This document shows positions 46,691 through 58,108 of a stretch of DNA of 64,000 nt, one piece after another; position 1 is the stretch's first letter; each line of letters opens with the position of its first letter. A program made the translations under genes and the position numbers. This DNA comes from Plazaster borealis. Taxonomy: Eukaryota > Echinodermata > Asteroidea > Forcipulatida > Labidiasteridae. The stretch covers positions 6,947,501 to 7,011,500 of the forward strand of contig CM037473.1 in NCBI GenBank assembly GCA_021014325.1, in the 5' to 3' direction. The notes under the pieces are model-generated. The model worked only from the letters and a program-made list of their open reading frames with translations, made no database searches and was not told the origin of the DNA.

Positions 46691-48290
46691 GGTAGTTTAA
46701 AGAGCGCGCCTTGCCCACCCGGACCATTATTTTGACAGTTGACCACGGCTATAGAACCTCAAGACAAACAATATTGTGCAAATCCATATCATCCAAAGAT
46801 TAACGTATGGGGGGGAAACTCATTGAGTCGGTCATGTTCTCCTCCAATCCATTCTGATGGGATGAGTTTTCCGATTAAAGTAACACTTTCATGACATGGA
46901 CAAGGGATTGTTCATTTGTGTGTAATGGACCGAAATTGCAAGTATATCAACTTGAGTGTAATTACGCCTTCGTTAAGCGCAGTAGCCTGACGGATGGTGA
47001 CGTTTATTGTCAGTGATTCTAAGAAGACAGATATAAGCAGACGGCTGATAACTGCGTGACCTTTTGGTTTGAAGCTCGCCGCTCTTTCATCGGCTCTTTC
47101 ATCTTCGCTGTCAGTTTCTTAATAGTTAAGTGGCGTCATTTTGTCCATGAGATTATGGTTTGATGGTTCAATTGAATTGATTTATTTCTGATCTTTTATC
47201 AGGGTAACCCGTTCACAAACAATGTGGCCTCCAACGGGGCCCTGAGAATAACAAAAACATCAATTATTGTTTTCTATCTTTGAGAGAAAACTTTCTTTTC
47301 TAAGGGGGAGACACAACATTTAATTTTCTTACAGATCTATTCTTGTTTTAGGAAATCTTGTTTGGATGATCTTGTTTTTATTTTATTGATTTAAGAAATC
47401 AAAAGTAACATCTTTTTTCTTAGCCTTTCTTATTTGAACAATTTCTGAGAGCACTAAATTATTTATCTTTAGGGTTTTTTCTTCTTGTATCAAGAAAAAC
47501 TGCAAAGATTTATCTCTTTTGGGGGGGGGTATTTTTTATTATTATTTGTTGGGTATTGGTGGCTGAGGTTTTCTTGGTTACCTAAAGAAAAAGTCCCTAT
47601 CCAGTTTTAGTTTTCTCACCAATTATACACAAATTATATGTTCTTGTTTAAAGAATAGTTTCCTTAAGTGAGAAATTGTTTTCGTTTTAGTGTCAATCAT
47701 TGTGAGAAATATTGTCGTCTTAGATTCAGCCAGTTTGTTGAAATCCCACCAAAGAAAAACAAAATGATAACATTGATAAATAATTACTACATGCAAATGA
47801 AATGACAAGATAAAATAAAACTAATGTTTCCGGTGACATCATTTGGAGAAATCTCTCTCGTTTATCTCTGGGGTTTCTGAAAAGAACCATTGGTCTAACA
47901 CCCTGACATTTCGATCAGCATTCTCTGATTGTCATCAGGAGGAACTAACTCGCTGACAGAAGTGGGGCGATTTCTGACCTCCCAAAGGCAATGAATATTA
48001 ATTGGTAGTTAAAGTTTAAGTGTGATCAGAATGGAATCCCACTCTAAAAATGGACCTGAAAGGATTAGCCGAATTAACCAGAGTCTTAAGGGCTTGATGT
48101 ACCCACCGGACCCCTGGCAAAAGTCAAGCCATTTTAGCACTTGGCCATTAACCCCAGTTGTTAAATTACCATGCAGTGCCATTTTGTTGTATATTGCAAT
48201 TGGAGATTCCGTTGAGGTTAAGAAATGTCAAAGTTGGGACCCTGTGTTGGGGTAATAGTTATTGGAATAAAGTCTCTGAGCAGGTTGGTC
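46691..48290. other. Unannotated stretch in terminal intron
   Basis: AT-rich; G runs at 46810 and 47520. No gene or repeat recognised. Confidence 0.4.
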
Positions 48291-48620
48291 TTAAAAGATG
48301 TGCACTATTGGTAAGATTGGAGAAAACAAATATTATCCACAGATTTGCACATAACTTAAATGGTATAAAGATGGTCATGGTCGAAAAGTTCCCTTGAAAT
48401 ATTGTTGTTTCAGTTTGAAAAGCTATAGTGTTTGAGAAATTAGTAAAACGGTTAGTTTTGATCTCGCAAGACCATATCTTAATGTTCTAGAACATTGACA
48501 ACATAACAGTAAGGGGGATTTCACTAATTTCTCGTAACTCCGATGACTGAGTGGGCTTAAATTTGCATGGGTTTTGTTATGTCATTGTCTTTGACATCTA
48601 CCAATGTTGTAGGTGTGTTG
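48291..48620 (-). mobile_element. Old family A relative
   Basis: TTAAAAGATGTGCACTATTGG at the left and TCTACCAATGTTGTAGG at the right. The inner CTCCGATGACTGAGTGGGCT and GTCTTTGACATC are eroded family A landmarks. Its centre is the perfect palindrome AATGTTCTAGAACATT (48481-48496). Confidence 0.6.
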
Positions 48621-49845
48621 TAACGGTTAGCGTGGCGGTTGGTGGAAACAGAAATGTATCGTCGAGCTATTTTGCAGTATGGGGGCTCTCTTATAGAAGG
48701 GCAGATGGGGAAAATATTTGGGAGAATTGTGCCTGCAATGATACAGGCATGGAATTTGTCACTCAGTCAGAGTACAGTGCATGTCATGAGAAAGATATAT
48801 GGCTGTAGGGCCATCGCAGATTTGAATAACAAGACATTTTTGAAAATGGTTGCGATTGCTTGTTGAACCTGTATTTTTTCAAAGTGCAATACTGCTTTCG
48901 CCCTGCAGCCAAATGTTTTTCTTCATGACATCTCTCTTAACTGTGTCATAAAAATGTCATGCATGTATCATCAAAAGGCAGAGAATCCCATTGCCTATCT
49001 CCCGTACCCAGCCCTTCAACAGACATGCCATTATACAGACCACTTTACATTTTGCGTGTGAGTGTGTTTTGTTGTCTTCGTTTCACTCTCCAGACTCGAC
49101 CAATTTACCCAGAACTGCCGACTTACAGCACATCGTGCCGTTGTCATTTTGTCATTGTCCCTGTCTGTATATGAAATGTTGATGTCCGTGATGCAGAAAA
49201 GGGAAGATTACTTTTTTGCCATTCATCCTTGGGCGCCGGAAGATGACTTCGAATGTGAAGGGGGGGGGGGTAATGTGATAACAGAAACAAATTCATTGAT
49301 TGAAGTCTGCTATTATTCCTTCAAAAGTGAAAGGGAATTTCTGAAGTTAACCTTCTTCAATACAACTGGTTCTGAATGACTACTGGAAGTCGATTTCAGA
49401 CACTCACCATATGAACATCTTACATTTTGCTTATTCTGGTTATTTTGTGTAGGGCAATTGTTTTCCACATGATTTACTCTTGTTCAGTTCGTAGCATATT
49501 GTGAGAATGAAGGGCATTTCGACTGCAACTGTATAATCTTCAAAATTGGCAATCGGAAACGCACGGACACTGTACTGAATATGTAATCATTTGTTACATT
49601 TTATAGACATTCTTATTACTTAGTTGCATCGCCCGATTTTTTGCCGAGTGCCTTTAAATGAAAGCGTAGGCCTATATATAACTTTCTTGAATCTATGAAA
49701 TTTAAAATTTAAATTCAAATTTTTGGTGGTCCATTCGGCCAAAAACCGAATCTAGCCTCTTTAATGTAAGGTCTGATTGGCAATGGCCAAACATTTTTGT
49801 TTATGATCTTGACTCTGCAATAATAATTATTCTTCGTCCGCGATA
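48621..49845. other. Unannotated stretch in terminal intron
   Basis: Overlapping plus-strand frames of 60-105 codons at 48960-49380 lack domains. A G run is at 49260. No gene is supported. Confidence 0.4.
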
Positions 49846-49992
49846 ACAGTTAGGGCATCTGTTAAATTGTTGCGGTACCCGCTACTGAAGATTCGACTGT
49901 CCTCTCACCGGACCACTCTCAGTGGTCTAAAGTTGTTCAGACATCTGCTCTAAAATGCGGGACGTGGACGCGAATCCCCCCCCCCCCCCCAC
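49846..49992 (-). repeat. Decayed SINE type 2
   Basis: GACATCTGCTCTAAAATGC and GTGGACGCGAATCC follow the type 2 order, ending in a C run (49977-49990). Confidence 0.45.
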
Positions 49993-50029
49993 TCCGGAAA
50001 GGAATGATGTACATTGCTTATCACACATG

Positions 50030-50512
50030 GGTGTAAAACTACCGGGTCAGAATTGACCCGGAGTCCGGGTTCTGTCATGGGTCCTAACCCATTTCTGGGT
50101 CAGTACGACCCGGAATCTGTGTCAAATGACTCAGAAATGGGTCAAACTTTTTTCTTCTTTTTTTCTCCCCCAGTCATATTTGTGCATGCTTATTTGTTTC
50201 TTTTTCCCTTGTGTTTAATTTAATTTGTAATTGGTGATTTTTGTATTTCCGAAGATGTTTTTATTTTTTTGGTTAATTTTAAACATACATATATATATAT
50301 AGGCTATATGAATTTGTTGTATATTACCCTTTCCTGTAATTGGCGGCTCGTCCGCTGTTGGTTTGGTCAATAAATAAATAAATAAATAAAGAAATAAGAA
50401 TCCGAATTAAAATCTCCACTTAAAAAAACAGTTTCCGGATCAGCCTGACCCAGACATGGGTCATGCCCCCTGGGACCCGGAATCCGGGTCAATCTGACCG
50501 GGGGGGTAGAGT
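50030..50512. mobile_element. Element L with GGGTCA/TGACCC ends
   Basis: The left arm has ACCGGGTCAGAATTGACCCG and CCCATTTCTGGGTCAG; the right arm has TGACCCAGACATGGGTCATG and CCGGGTCAATCTGACCGG. The arms are inverted over about 75 bp with an AT-rich centre including (TA)n and (AAAT)n tracts. A single arm is also present at 45826. Confidence 0.7.
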
Positions 50513-50741
50513 GTGGGGACAAAACCAACATCACTATTATCCCCGGTGGAATTATAACACGTTTAGAGGGGTTTTTTTCTTTTCTTTTTGAAAGTTTTGT
50601 TTCCCCCTTTTTTTTTAACCTGATGCTAAAAAATTGGTCTGGAAAGTATCTTGCAACGTGTGATAAAACTGTTCCCCAAACCCACAATTTCCTAATTTGA
50701 TTTTCCCACTCAACATAAGCACATATCAATCTACTCTTATT

Positions 50742-51433
50742 CGGCACTTAATCACATCCGACGGGCGTCTCAAAGCGCTCATTACTTTCACGACAGGTAA
50801 AGGCCTATGTGCAAGAGCTCAGTTTGAATGATGAGACCCATTTATATAGCACCTTGTAAAGGGTTTACAAGGTGATGCAGCCAAGCATGCCAGAAACACC
50901 GGGGCGAGCCCCCGTCTCTTAAGGGATTGTACACTTTTCGTAACAGCTCAAAATCAGTGTCCAAATTTGATGTGATTCAACATATGCATGAACAAACAAA
51001 CCTGTGAAAGTTTGAGCGCAATTGGTCTTCGAGGTCACGAGAAAATAGAGAAAAGAGACCTTTTGTGTTTTCTGTTTTTTCAAACATCGAGTTTTATCGC
51101 GCGTGATAAAAACTATTGATTTATTACTCATTTCTCAGAAACGATAGCCTTTTAGGCAGAAATATTTTAAGGAACCCTTTCTACCATTACTAAATTTAAA
51201 TCATGTAAGTTATGTTTGAATCTGTGAACATTTGTGTTTTTCGATCTTACCAATAGTGTACAGGACCTTTAATGAGAAGTCTATCGGGGGTTTAACGTCC
51301 TATCCGAAGGACAGAGTAATTAGCGTCTTGCTCAAGGACAGAAAGTCACAAGTGACTTGACTGGGGAGGCGAACCCACACTCCGACAACGCCAGACTCTG
51401 AGTCCGGCGCAGTAGACCGAACAACCACGCCAC
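50742..51433 (-). repeat. SINE type 1 split by a family B element
   Basis: The tail (CACATCCGACGGGCGTCTCAA) through CGGGGCGAGCCCCCG lies left of 50919, and the body and tRNA-like head (CGTCCTATCCGAAGGAC ... GCCAGACTCTGAGTCCGG) lie right of 51272. The order agrees with the unbroken copy at 42371-42763. Confidence 0.75.
50919..51272 (+). mobile_element. Family B element inside a SINE
   Basis: TTAAGGGATTGTACACTTTT and AATAGTGTACAGGACCTTTAA, with TTAA duplicated at both junctions. It matches 6314-6660 along its length. Confidence 0.85.
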
Positions 51434-52524
51434 CAAATCCCCGAGAGAAAAAACATAAACCAATTTCTTGCGCTCTCTTGGAAACATCTTATTTGATTTT
51501 CTCAGGTATATAGCTGCCTTGTGTGACATGGTTTTCGAAAGGTGTGGGGGATTGACTCGCGAAATCCAATGACGTATCATAGCTTTGTATTTGTTTTTGC
51601 AGCGGAATTCATTAATCCGCAGGAACTCGGGAGTACGAGGAAAAACGGATATCAAACCGAGAGTGGCGTAGCAAAAGCGATGATACATGTAATATGAAAT
51701 CTTGTCATAACAGAGACAAGGGTTTTAGGACACCAAACAAAATAAAAACCCCGTCGTTGTTGAATTAACGTTCACGGTGTATTGATTGAAAAAGGAGTAA
51801 AACAATAATCTGGGAACAAACCGAGATCATTTGAAGTAAAAGCTCTGGAAATTAAGGTAGAAAACTTGCAGAGTTATAATAACAATAATTTAATACCCCA
51901 TGTCAACAGGGACATTGAATGAGTTTCAACAAATTGTCAGATTTGTGCACAACATATTAACTTATTTATTTCGTTTATTTTTGTATTACACTTTGTTCCC
52001 TGAAGAATTAAAACTGGTTTCCATTTGGGGCGCTGCATCCACGTGGGCCCAGCATATTTGATGTTATAATAATGCATAAATAATTTAAGATAAATTCACT
52101 TCGAGCAATAACAAAATATTAGGATAGCAAAACACCAGAATATAATGAAGAACTAACTATTATATACAAAACAAACAATCAATGTGCGGCAGATATTAAA
52201 TTATATTCACTCTGACATTTTAAAGGTAATAGAACAAGTTTGTGTGATCCATCATTGGTGGTAAACACAGCTGTTTCATTATTTGCCGAGTACGGGAATT
52301 GGGATGGGGGAGGGGACACACTTCAGGGCTGGGGGAATACTGAGAAATTTCTCCATGATACTGAGTCAACGAAAGAAAGGAAAGTGAAACAAGGACAGAC
52401 AGTTTCCCATCAATAGCAATCAGAAAGAAACAAAACTCTCACTGTTGCCATCCTTCCACAGTTTGATTTCCCGAGGAAAAGAAATCCATGATATCGCTTT
52501 TTATATCCTTATAATTTGTGTTTA
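51434..52524. other. Unannotated stretch in terminal intron
   Basis: AT-rich; no gene or repeat recognised. Confidence 0.4.
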
Positions 52525-52624
52525 ACCACAATACACCGATTTGTGTTAAAGCACTGTATACTCGGTATTCGAACCCACGACCTTTGCCATTCTAGAGCAG
52601 GTGTCTTACCACTAGAGATGCCCG
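52525..52624 (-). repeat. tRNA-derived SINE type 2, head
   Basis: The minus strand reads GGGCATCTCTAGTGGTAAGA (A box) and GGTCGTGGGTTCGAATACC (B box). It lacks a paired acceptor stem, so it is a SINE and not a tRNA gene. Confidence 0.75.
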
Positions 52625-52730
52625 GTCTTTGCCTTAGCTGTGGTTACCGCGAAGATTTCCACTGTATTTCCTTGAGCAGTTGTAACCATGCTAGTTTAAA
52701 ACCAAAATAAAAAACAATCCAATTAGATAT

Positions 52731-52805
52731 GGCACCGTGGTCAAGTGGTTACTGCGGGACTTGCAATCACAAGGTTGTGGGTTCGAATCCTACCAAGCTA
52801 CCGCT
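52731..52805 (+). repeat. tRNA-like sequence (Cys/Ala-like), probably SINE
   Basis: GGCACCGTGGTCAAGTGGTT and GTGGGTTCGAATCCTAC are good A- and B-box regions, and the T arm pairs. The anticodon arm pairs only CTTG with CAAG around a 6-nt loop, and the acceptor ends do not pair. Confidence 0.5.
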
Positions 52806-54508
52806 GATTTCACAACGATTAGAATAAGTATTGTCTTCCAGTTACTGAATCACAATTTCTTGATTTGTGCAATTCATAATCATACCAAACCTAAACATAT
52901 CATACCTAAACCAATGTTTGTATGAGAGAGATTGACTGTTGCCAGCTTTGCCGAGTTCCCTTGTTGGGAAGATCATCTAAACAAAACAATTAAAATTATA
53001 TCTGATTTCTTTTCAATGGTGTTAGAAGTGCTTCAATTTGAGAAACAAAGATCAAATGTATTGTTGTTTAAGTTCATTGTTCAGTTCAGGAAAACCAACA
53101 ATATGCTGTAAACAGTCTGGCAACAAATCCGTTCAGATTGTGTCTTTCCGTTTTTGCAAGCGTCCGATTTCATTTTCTTTCATTTTTTTCATTTGTATTT
53201 GTATTTTTGTTCATGTAAAAACTTTTATTGATGCTCCCGTGAAACTCTATCATTATTTCATAAACCCAACCCAGCTTGCCTACCGTCTCTGGTAACCCGT
53301 CACTTTAATGAGCTCCTCAGCCCTGCATCTCGATCAATTGTAACATCCTGCTGAATCTATCCGATATAGGAAACTCAAAACACTGCACAGCGACAGGTGA
53401 CGATCGCCCACCTGGTTCTCTCGGCTCTGAAGAAGAAAAATCCGGCGATAATAGCTTGCCTCTAACATTATCACCCAATTCTGTATTTTCAGGAAGAAAG
53501 GACGTGTAATTGTAGCTTTAGCTGGCCGTGTTTGTGTCTCAAATTCCAGATGTTTTTTTCGGCGGGGACCATAGAAATAAAAATTAAAAACGTAAACTTC
53601 TTTTTTAACTCTTGTCCAAACAGATTATTCGTCAATACTGAGACTTTTTTCCCACAGTGCGACTTGAAATCCCATGTGCCGCCACAATAATGAATCTCCA
53701 TTTTTTTTTTCGAAAATTGTATTTCCAATTTGCAGGAGCGACTTAGGGTGTAATTTGATTCATGCTGTCTCAAGATAAAACTATTTTTAATCGACAGACA
53801 TTGAGTCTTTTCCCTTGGAAAGTCTTTTCCCCAGGTTTCTCGAGATGTTCCATTATGTCTTGTTTGTTACCGATACCCATGCTGCTTGTCGTGTTTAAAC
53901 TCCGGAGTCGTCTAATTTAATTGGGGACGCCCACTGATGTATTTTTTTTTGTTGCCGCAAGTTTTTAAATTGTGTTAAGGGAAGTCTCTCAAATGAGCTC
54001 TAATGTCTGCAAATTGTTCTTGTATTTTTTGTATTTTTTTTATACGATTGCATCGGTACAAAGTGGATCATGACAAAAAGAATCAATGGTAGAATTCAAT
54101 AAGGATTGGCGTGGTTTGATAACTTTCCACGCATATGGCATGTAAAGGGATCATAGACCCTCTGCTAAAATGTGAAACAGCTTTTTTTTAAATGCAGAGT
54201 ACCAGATAGATAGTTATCTCAAAGAGATCATTGAGATCAAATCTGAAAGCTCACTCATTAGGAATTTTTCTTTTTCCAGTTCTATTCCCTTCAGAGAAAC
54301 ACTATCAATGTCAAGGAAATGGACTCTCCAAATATGTGCTTCTTATTTTGATTGCCATGAACAAAATAACGATGTTGTTATTTGCACTGAAACGTTTTCT
54401 TTTTTGTACTGTTATTTTGTTTTTTCTTTATTTTCTTTTTACTGTTTTTAAAGAACTTTTTAGAACTGTGCGAACTGTAGGCCTAAATCTCTAGTTTAGT
54501 ACAAGTAA
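52806..54508. other. Unannotated stretch in terminal intron
   Basis: AT-rich with T tracts (53701-53710, 54021-54042). The 94-codon minus frame (53489-53773) is unrecognised. No gene is supported. Confidence 0.4.
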
Positions 54509-54905
54509 TTAAAGGCATCGTACACGTTTGGTAATGACTCTTAAAATTTATAGCAATAAACACTTACTTGGTGAGAAGTACAGCAGCTTTGCATAGTATA
54601 ATGCATTTTGAGAAACCTTTTACTTCGAAGGACTGCAGTTATGGAAAAATGTATCACTTTTTATTCCCAAAATGTTTAGAATATTGAGAAGCGTTACGGT
54701 AACGCTTCTCAGAGTGAGTATTCCAATGCAGATTATTCTTCCTGCGTGGACACAAATAACCGCTCCAGATTTTTGGCAATATCTCAAAAACGCTACCACC
54801 TTTTGAAATGAAATTTTCACAGGTTAGTTTTATGGTATATCTACAACTATATAGGATTGAAACAAACAATAGGCTCCAATCACCAAACGTGTACGATGCC
54901 TTTAA
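54509..54905 (+). mobile_element. Family C element with family A type ends
   Basis: TTAAAGGCATCGTACACGTT and ACGTGTACGATGCCTTTAA are family A type termini, but the interior is family C (AGTACAGCAGCTTTGCATAG, ATTATTCTTCCTGCGTGGAC). The centre is GAGAAGCGTTACGGTAACGC. Confidence 0.85.
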
Positions 54906-54974
54906 CCGCAATGGAAACTGACTGGGTAAATTGTTAAATTTGGGGTGAACAAAGACAAAATGACTTTAATTGGA

Positions 54975-55029
54975 TTGGACTTAAATCTGCGACCTCCGGA
55001 TTAACGTGCCGGCGCTCTACCAACTGAGT
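54975..55029 (-). repeat. tRNA-like fragment cut by the element at 55030
   Basis: The minus strand reads CAGTTGGTAGAGCGCCGG (A box) then AATCCGGAGGTCGC. It stops at the TTAA where the 956-bp element begins. Confidence 0.5.
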
Positions 55030-55985
55030 TTAAAGGCACCTGGCAGTGGTATTTTGTCAAAATAAAGCTTTTGTCGTTAATATATACATTTTGAAGAGTG
55101 GAATGTGAATAAACAATTAACTAAGGTTCAAACATTGTGTTTTTATTTTAATTAAACATTTAAAAATAGGCCCCCGTTTACATGGCGCTATTCGTGACGT
55201 CAATCGAGGCGCGGGATATTTGAAGAGAAAATGTGTAGTCTGGCCCTGTACATTACGTCTGGGTACCTGATCAGTATGATGCATTTTCGTATTCGGACGT
55301 CACCCAATGCAATCCTAGGAGAGTGTACAGTCGACGTTTATACGAGGTTTTCACCGGTCCCGAACTGTCCCATGCGCGTTTCTATGTCTTAAAAAACGGA
55401 AGATACGAGCACGGTCATAACGAGAACACGGATAATACGAGGTATTCGAGCGGCCCCGTGATGACAAATCGGATCGGCGCGCCGCGGCGCGGCACAGCTC
55501 AAGTCGATCCGAACACCAGAAACATGTTCGCTGCAGCGCTGAAAACGATGTCGGACCGGACCACTTTGCCCTCGTTAGCCTGACTTTCGATGCCCGTAAC
55601 TGCCTATGTTAGGGATCTGCAGGAAACAAATGCTAACTGACCCCATCTTTAGTCGTTTTGCTGCATCCAGCAGCAATACACCTGGTCGGCATTGCCGGGA
55701 AAATGCACGAAAAATCCCTTTTTTGGGATAACCAAACGAAACATACAAGCTCACTACTGGCACGTAAATGCAGGCAAGTTCGAGGGGGGTCGATGTTCGA
55801 TCGCGGCGAAGTCTGCCTCGATTGACGTCACAAAAAGGGATGGGCGGAGTCACCTTCAAACAACTTTGTCAATTTTTTCACATATAAATCGTGACAAACA
55901 ATTACTCAAAAAATTGTTTTATTGTTAATATACATATACTCTTCTGTAAAAAAAACAAAAAACACCTATTTCCAGGTGCCTTTAA
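55030..55985 (-). mobile_element. TTAA element with decayed THAP domain (Kolobok-like)
   Basis: The inverted ends TTTAAAGGCACCTGG and CCAGGTGCCTTTAA lie inside TTAA. The interior is CpG-rich compared with its surroundings and carries a broken THAP zinc-finger sequence on the minus strand. TTAA target sites together with THAP domains fit the Kolobok superfamily as I recall it; piggyBac also uses TTAA but is not known for THAP. No catalytic DDE region is visible, so this copy cannot move itself. Confidence 0.75.
55520..55692 (-). pseudogene. THAP-domain (C2CH zinc finger) fragment
   Basis: Translated from 55692 on the minus strand: MPTRCIAAGCSKTTKDGVS, stop, HLFPADP, stop, then KVRLTRAKWSGPTS. 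After a 1-nt shift, CSEH follows. The Cys-x4-Cys start, the LFPADP and KW-x-x-P blocks, and the Cys-x2-His end are the THAP signature in the right order and spacing. THAP domains bind DNA in animal regulators and in P-element and Kolobok-type transposases. Two in-frame stops and a frameshift mark it as dead. Confidence 0.8.
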
Positions 55986-56430
55986 TGTTACACGATTCTT
56001 ACTAATCGTGTATATTAATGTTCATTGTGATGTGTACACATGAACACTGAACATCTCAGAGTATTTCACTTATCATGTTATTAGCGCTTGCGAGAACCCA
56101 AAAATCCAATTACATGTTTTGTTTGATTATGTGGGACCGAGGACTGTGTGTTAATTGATTATGCTTTACATGGGATCAGTCATACTAAACAGTTCAATGG
56201 TTTAGGCGTTGAGTTACCATAAAGTGTTGGGTTTTGTGAGAGGGAGAAAGGATTGCGACTTAGGGTTGCAATAAAGAAGATACTTTGAGATGGCACAGAA
56301 TGTATGCGCAGCTCTTAAATGCCACCTAAGACCTGAAGGTATCCTGAATTTAGCCCATATCTTGTACCTATAGAGTATAACCCAGGCCTAAGTGTAGCCT
56401 GGGCTACGCTTAAGGCGGCTGGGGCTACAT
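55986..56430. other. Unannotated stretch in terminal intron
   Basis: No gene recognised; leads into the ACATTTA-GGTTCAGG repeat field. Confidence 0.4.
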
Positions 56431-56800
56431 TTAGGTTCAGGTTCAGGCTACAGTGTACAAGGTTGGAGCTACAATTAGGTTCAGGCTACATTTGGTTTGG
56501 GCTAAATTTAGATTCAGGCTACATTTATGTACAGGTCTGATGGGGCTACATACGTATAGGGTTGATGGGTCTACATTTACGTACAGGGATGATGGGTCTA
56601 CATTTACGTACAGGGGTGATGGGTCTACATTTACGTACAGGGGTGATGGGTCTACATTTACGTACAGGGGTGATGGGTCTACATTTACGTACAGGGCTGG
56701 GATACCTTTTGGTTCAGGCTACATTTATGTATAGGTCTGATGGGTACGTTTAGGTCCAGGCTACATTTATGTACAGGAATGGGGTTTCATTTAGGCCTCT
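56430..56800. repeat. Minisatellite field GGCTACATTTA(C/G)GTACAGG
   Basis: Degenerate units GGGCTACATTTAGGTTCAGG surround a core (56558-56702) of about five near-perfect 27-bp units, GATGGGTCTACATTTACGTA plus CAGGGGT. A unit length divisible by three without stops gives Leu/Arg/Thr-Gly-rich frames that are not genes. Confidence 0.9.
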
Positions 56801-57414
56801 GCCACTTGTTACAATAATAGGAAATCATAAAGTACAGAAAAGACAGCATAATGTTCATAGAAATATGACTCAAAAAACATTTATTAAATTACATTATGTC
56901 AGACGAGACCAGTTCTCAGGGTGTTTGGTGATATAAGTTCTGTAAGAGTTCAAGTAATATTTTCTCGATGATGATTCACACAAAATTCCAGGGATTGCCA
57001 ATACGCTGTGTTCCTTTACAAAAGGCTCAAAACATGTAGGTATTTGCATTGTTCTTGTAAAATTGTCCCTTCAGTTTTAGCCATCCAGTTCGTACAGTTT
57101 AGATTCAAGACTATACCTAGCTGTCAATGCATCATCATCTTGGAGCAATTTGGGGAATATATTGCGAGTTCGGCTGAAAGCTTTTTACGCTACCAAGATT
57201 CTAAAAGGCATTTCAAATTACATGGTTTCGTGGTTTCCGTGTGGGAGATTGATTAGACTGAAATAATTGTTTGCACCTGCTGGCAGTAGCAGGCATTGGG
57301 ACAAAAAAAATGTGTTAAATTTTAATAGAGGATTTAAGGCTTTGCATGGTCGTGATGGATATTTTAATAAGCCTGGAATTTCATCTTTGAATTGGCATGG
57401 CTATTATCATTTCG
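56800..57414. other. Unannotated stretch in terminal intron
   Basis: One 82-codon plus frame (57008-57256) is unrecognised. No repeat identified. Confidence 0.4.
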
Positions 57415-57486
57415 TAAAGGGCACCTCTGTTAGAAAATCTTAAAGTGAATATTTTGAAGGGGCACCGAGGCAATAGCCTGTCCGTT
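57415..57486 (+). repeat. Dispersed repeat H, partial
   Basis: AAAGGGCACCTCTGTTAG and GAAGGGGCACCGAGGCAATAG match 5886-5955 in order. Confidence 0.6.
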
Positions 57487-57490
57487 GTGG

Positions 57491-57722
57491 CGTGTCGTGG
57501 CCGAGTGGTCAAGCTCTCGGACTTAAAGTTCTGGTGTTTCATGTTCAGAGTGTGGGTTTGAGCTCGGTATGGACACTTGTGTCCCTAAAGCAAGACTCTT
57601 CACCATTATTGATTCGTTCTTCGGATGGGACATAAAGCCGTATATGTCCCGTGTTGTGTGGTGAAACTCATCGTTAAAAGAAGAGGTTTACCCCGGTCTG
57701 GCATGGTTGGCTGCAGATATTG
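57491..57722 (+). repeat. tRNA-derived SINE type 1, plus-strand copy
   Basis: CGTGTCGTGGCCGAGTGGTC (A box), GGACTTAAAGTTC (anticodon-arm-like with TAA, Leu type) and GTGTGGGTTTGAGC (B box), then GACACTTGTGTCCCTAAAGC and TTCGGATGGGACATAAAGCC. This gives the clearest view of the tRNA-Leu-like head. Confidence 0.8.
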
Positions 57723-57747
57723 GCATATCAACCATACACGGTGCCTT

Positions 57748-58108
57748 TTAAAGGCATCGGACACGTTTGGAAATTGTCAAAGACCAGTGTTCTCACTTGG
57801 TGTATTCCAACATATGCATAAAATAACAAGACTGTGAAAATTCGGGCTCAATTGGTCATCGAAGTTGCAAGAAAATGATGAAAGAAAAAACACCCTTGTT
57901 GTACAAATTTGTGTGCTTTCAGATAGAATAATAAAAACTTCTTGCAAGAAGTTTTTATTATTTTAGTGAGAAATTACCTCTTTCTCAAAAACTACGTCGT
58001 TTCTCACAATGTTTTATACTATCAACAGGTCTCTGTTGCTCGTTACCAAGTCAGTTTTAATGCTAATATATATTTTGAGTAATTACCAAACGTGTACGAT
58101 GCCTTTAA
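57748..58108 (+). mobile_element. Family A element, well preserved
   Basis: TTAAAGGCATCGGACACGTT and ACGTGTACGATGCCTTTAA with TTAA on both sides. The centre (57927-57962) is a perfect 36-bp palindrome whose core is AAACTTCTTGCAAGAAGTTT. Confidence 0.9.

Noticed and set aside
52731..52805. Functional tRNA gene (Cys/Ala type)
   Set aside because: The T arm is good but the acceptor and anticodon stems do not pair; it fits a SINE head better.
55323..55583. 86-codon plus-strand frame in the CpG-rich element
   Set aside because: It lies opposite and beside the THAP fragment and shows no domain; the element's coding sense is minus.
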